DNA of 64,000 nucleotides from NCBI RefSeq assembly GCF_024347055.1, contig NZ_AP024896.1, positions 1,811,235-1,875,234 on the forward strand, written 5' to 3'. This document shows positions 63,562 to 64,000 of this stretch, piece after piece (positions within the stretch are counted from its first letter, which is position 1; each line of letters opens with the position of its first letter). Source of the DNA: Vibrio porteresiae DSM 19223 (GTDB lineage: Bacteria; Pseudomonadota; Gammaproteobacteria; Enterobacterales; Vibrionaceae). Made by a program: the position numbers and the translations under genes. The notes below the pieces were generated by a model. It had not been told where the DNA came from. It saw only the letters and a program-made list of their open reading frames with translations, and did not search any database.

Positions 63562-63769
63562 CTTTCCATATGCTGACTTATCTTACAGTCGTGTTTGTTA
63601 ACATTGATACGACAATTCAATCGTTGTTGAACTTAACGGTAAGAAAAGCCTTTTTCTCTCAATGTTACCGTCGAAATCACAGCTACCGTAATTTAGACAG
63701 GATAATTAATCGTTCCGAGAAAATTCTGGCTGAGCGGTTATATCTGTCATTATTGGAATGTTTAATCAG

Positions 63770-63782
63770 TTTACATTGTAAA
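63770..63782. other. parS2-type centromere site near origin
   Basis: TTTACATTGTAAA is a perfect palindromic match to the ParB2 consensus TTTACANTGTAAA, about 730 bp from the last iteron. Confidence 0.82.
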
Positions 63783-64000
63783 TAAGTGACATTGTCACAC
63801 TTAAAATCTTTTTACAAAGTAGGGTAATGCGCTTCAATTTTTGAAGTGAATAAAGTGGACATATTTTGTGCTTGTTCATTTAATACCTATTATTCTGTCT
63901 ATTTAATGTGATTTTCATCTAAAAGTGATTGTTCACCTTTTTCTTGTATATTTATAGATATGCTGTACAATTCTCTACAACGACCTACTTACGGAATTCG

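Larger units (their letters stand above)
62709..64000. other. Chromosome II origin region (oriCII)
   Basis: This stretch without a protein gene is the replication origin. Next to rctB is an AT-rich segment (about 62,760-62,915). Six phased ATGATCA iterons follow (62,922-63,042), then a DnaA box (63,058). Further words, ATGATCAAG and TGATCAT, lie at 63,156, 63,276, 63,427, 63,498, 63,536 and 63,555, in both orientations. GATC within each word is a Dam site, as RctB binding needs methylation. A parS2 site lies at 63,770. The part after 63,100 should correspond to the inhibitory incII/rctA region, though I cannot mark an rctA gene. The window ends before parAB2. Confidence 0.88.

Noticed and set aside
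63570..63785. 71-codon frame in the origin as a possible rctA protein
   Set aside because: It lacks a good ribosome site, overlaps a parS2 site and has no recognisable protein pattern. rctA of V. cholerae is thought to act as DNA or RNA, so no CDS is called.

Overview
The window is origin-proximal chromosome II of a Vibrio. Three things show this. A 658-residue RctB initiator gene lies at 60,732-62,708. Upstream of it is a chromosome II origin with six ATGATCA iterons 22-23 bp apart, a perfect DnaA box and an AT-rich stretch. Three perfect 13-bp parS2-type palindromes (TTTACANTGTAAA) lie at 19,654, 57,253 and 63,770. Gene content matches what I recall of the V. cholerae VCA0002-VCA0030 interval (rctB, yebC-like, malT, malP, malQ, glgB, hcp-vgrG, VcINDY, glgX). 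The Na+/galactose symporter keeps every vSGLT substrate and Na+ residue I could place. The species cannot be fixed from sequence alone.

Layout. 0.4-5.6 kb: glgX and a two-gene GtrB/GtrA-type glycosyl-lipid module. 5.7-10 kb: a DnaQ-like exonuclease, a cNMP/CBS/nucleotidyltransferase regulator and sglT, whose promoter has paired GalR-type operators. 10.9-20.6 kb: housekeeping and signalling genes (DUF5718, DUF445, PAP2 phosphatase, HDOD, IclR with a degenerate arginase-fold protein, a chemoreceptor, an ABC-2-like membrane protein, DUF2057). 20.7-29.2 kb: transporters (VcINDY-type DASS, AEC, aromatic amino-acid permease, NhaC) and a triple-PAS histidine kinase. 29.5-39.5 kb: a type VI secretion auxiliary module on the minus strand (hcp, vgrG, DUF4123 adaptor, 1306-aa LysM effector candidate, Sel1-like lipoprotein, DUF6708 membrane protein) headed by a sigma-54 promoter. 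39.9-51.1 kb: a DJ-1/PfpI protein and the maltodextrin/glycogen set glgB, malQ, malP with divergent malT. 51.1-58.6 kb: yibL, the cyoABCDE bo3 oxidase operon, a DCC thiol protein, a LysR regulator and DUF2798. 58.7-64 kb: yebC, two small genes, rctB and the origin.

How it works together. MalT should drive malP/malQ (and perhaps glgB and glgX) for maltodextrin and glycogen turnover, with CRP input. GalR and CRP should control galactose uptake. The Hcp-VgrG-adaptor-effector chain is a portable T6SS payload module with two candidate immunity genes. A 21-codon fossil of a second DUF6708 gene sits about 1.8 kb beyond the intact one, next to nhaC, which suggests past payload or immunity exchange. 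RctB acts on the iterons on both sides of its own gene, and parS2 sites mark the segregation domain.

The most novel-looking items are the DUF6708 fossil, the unassigned effector and immunity pair, the second ATGATCA cluster downstream of rctB, the looping-type GalR operator pair, and the 8-bp tandem repeat in the malP-malQ gap. No tRNA, rRNA, CRISPR array, insertion sequence or prophage was seen.
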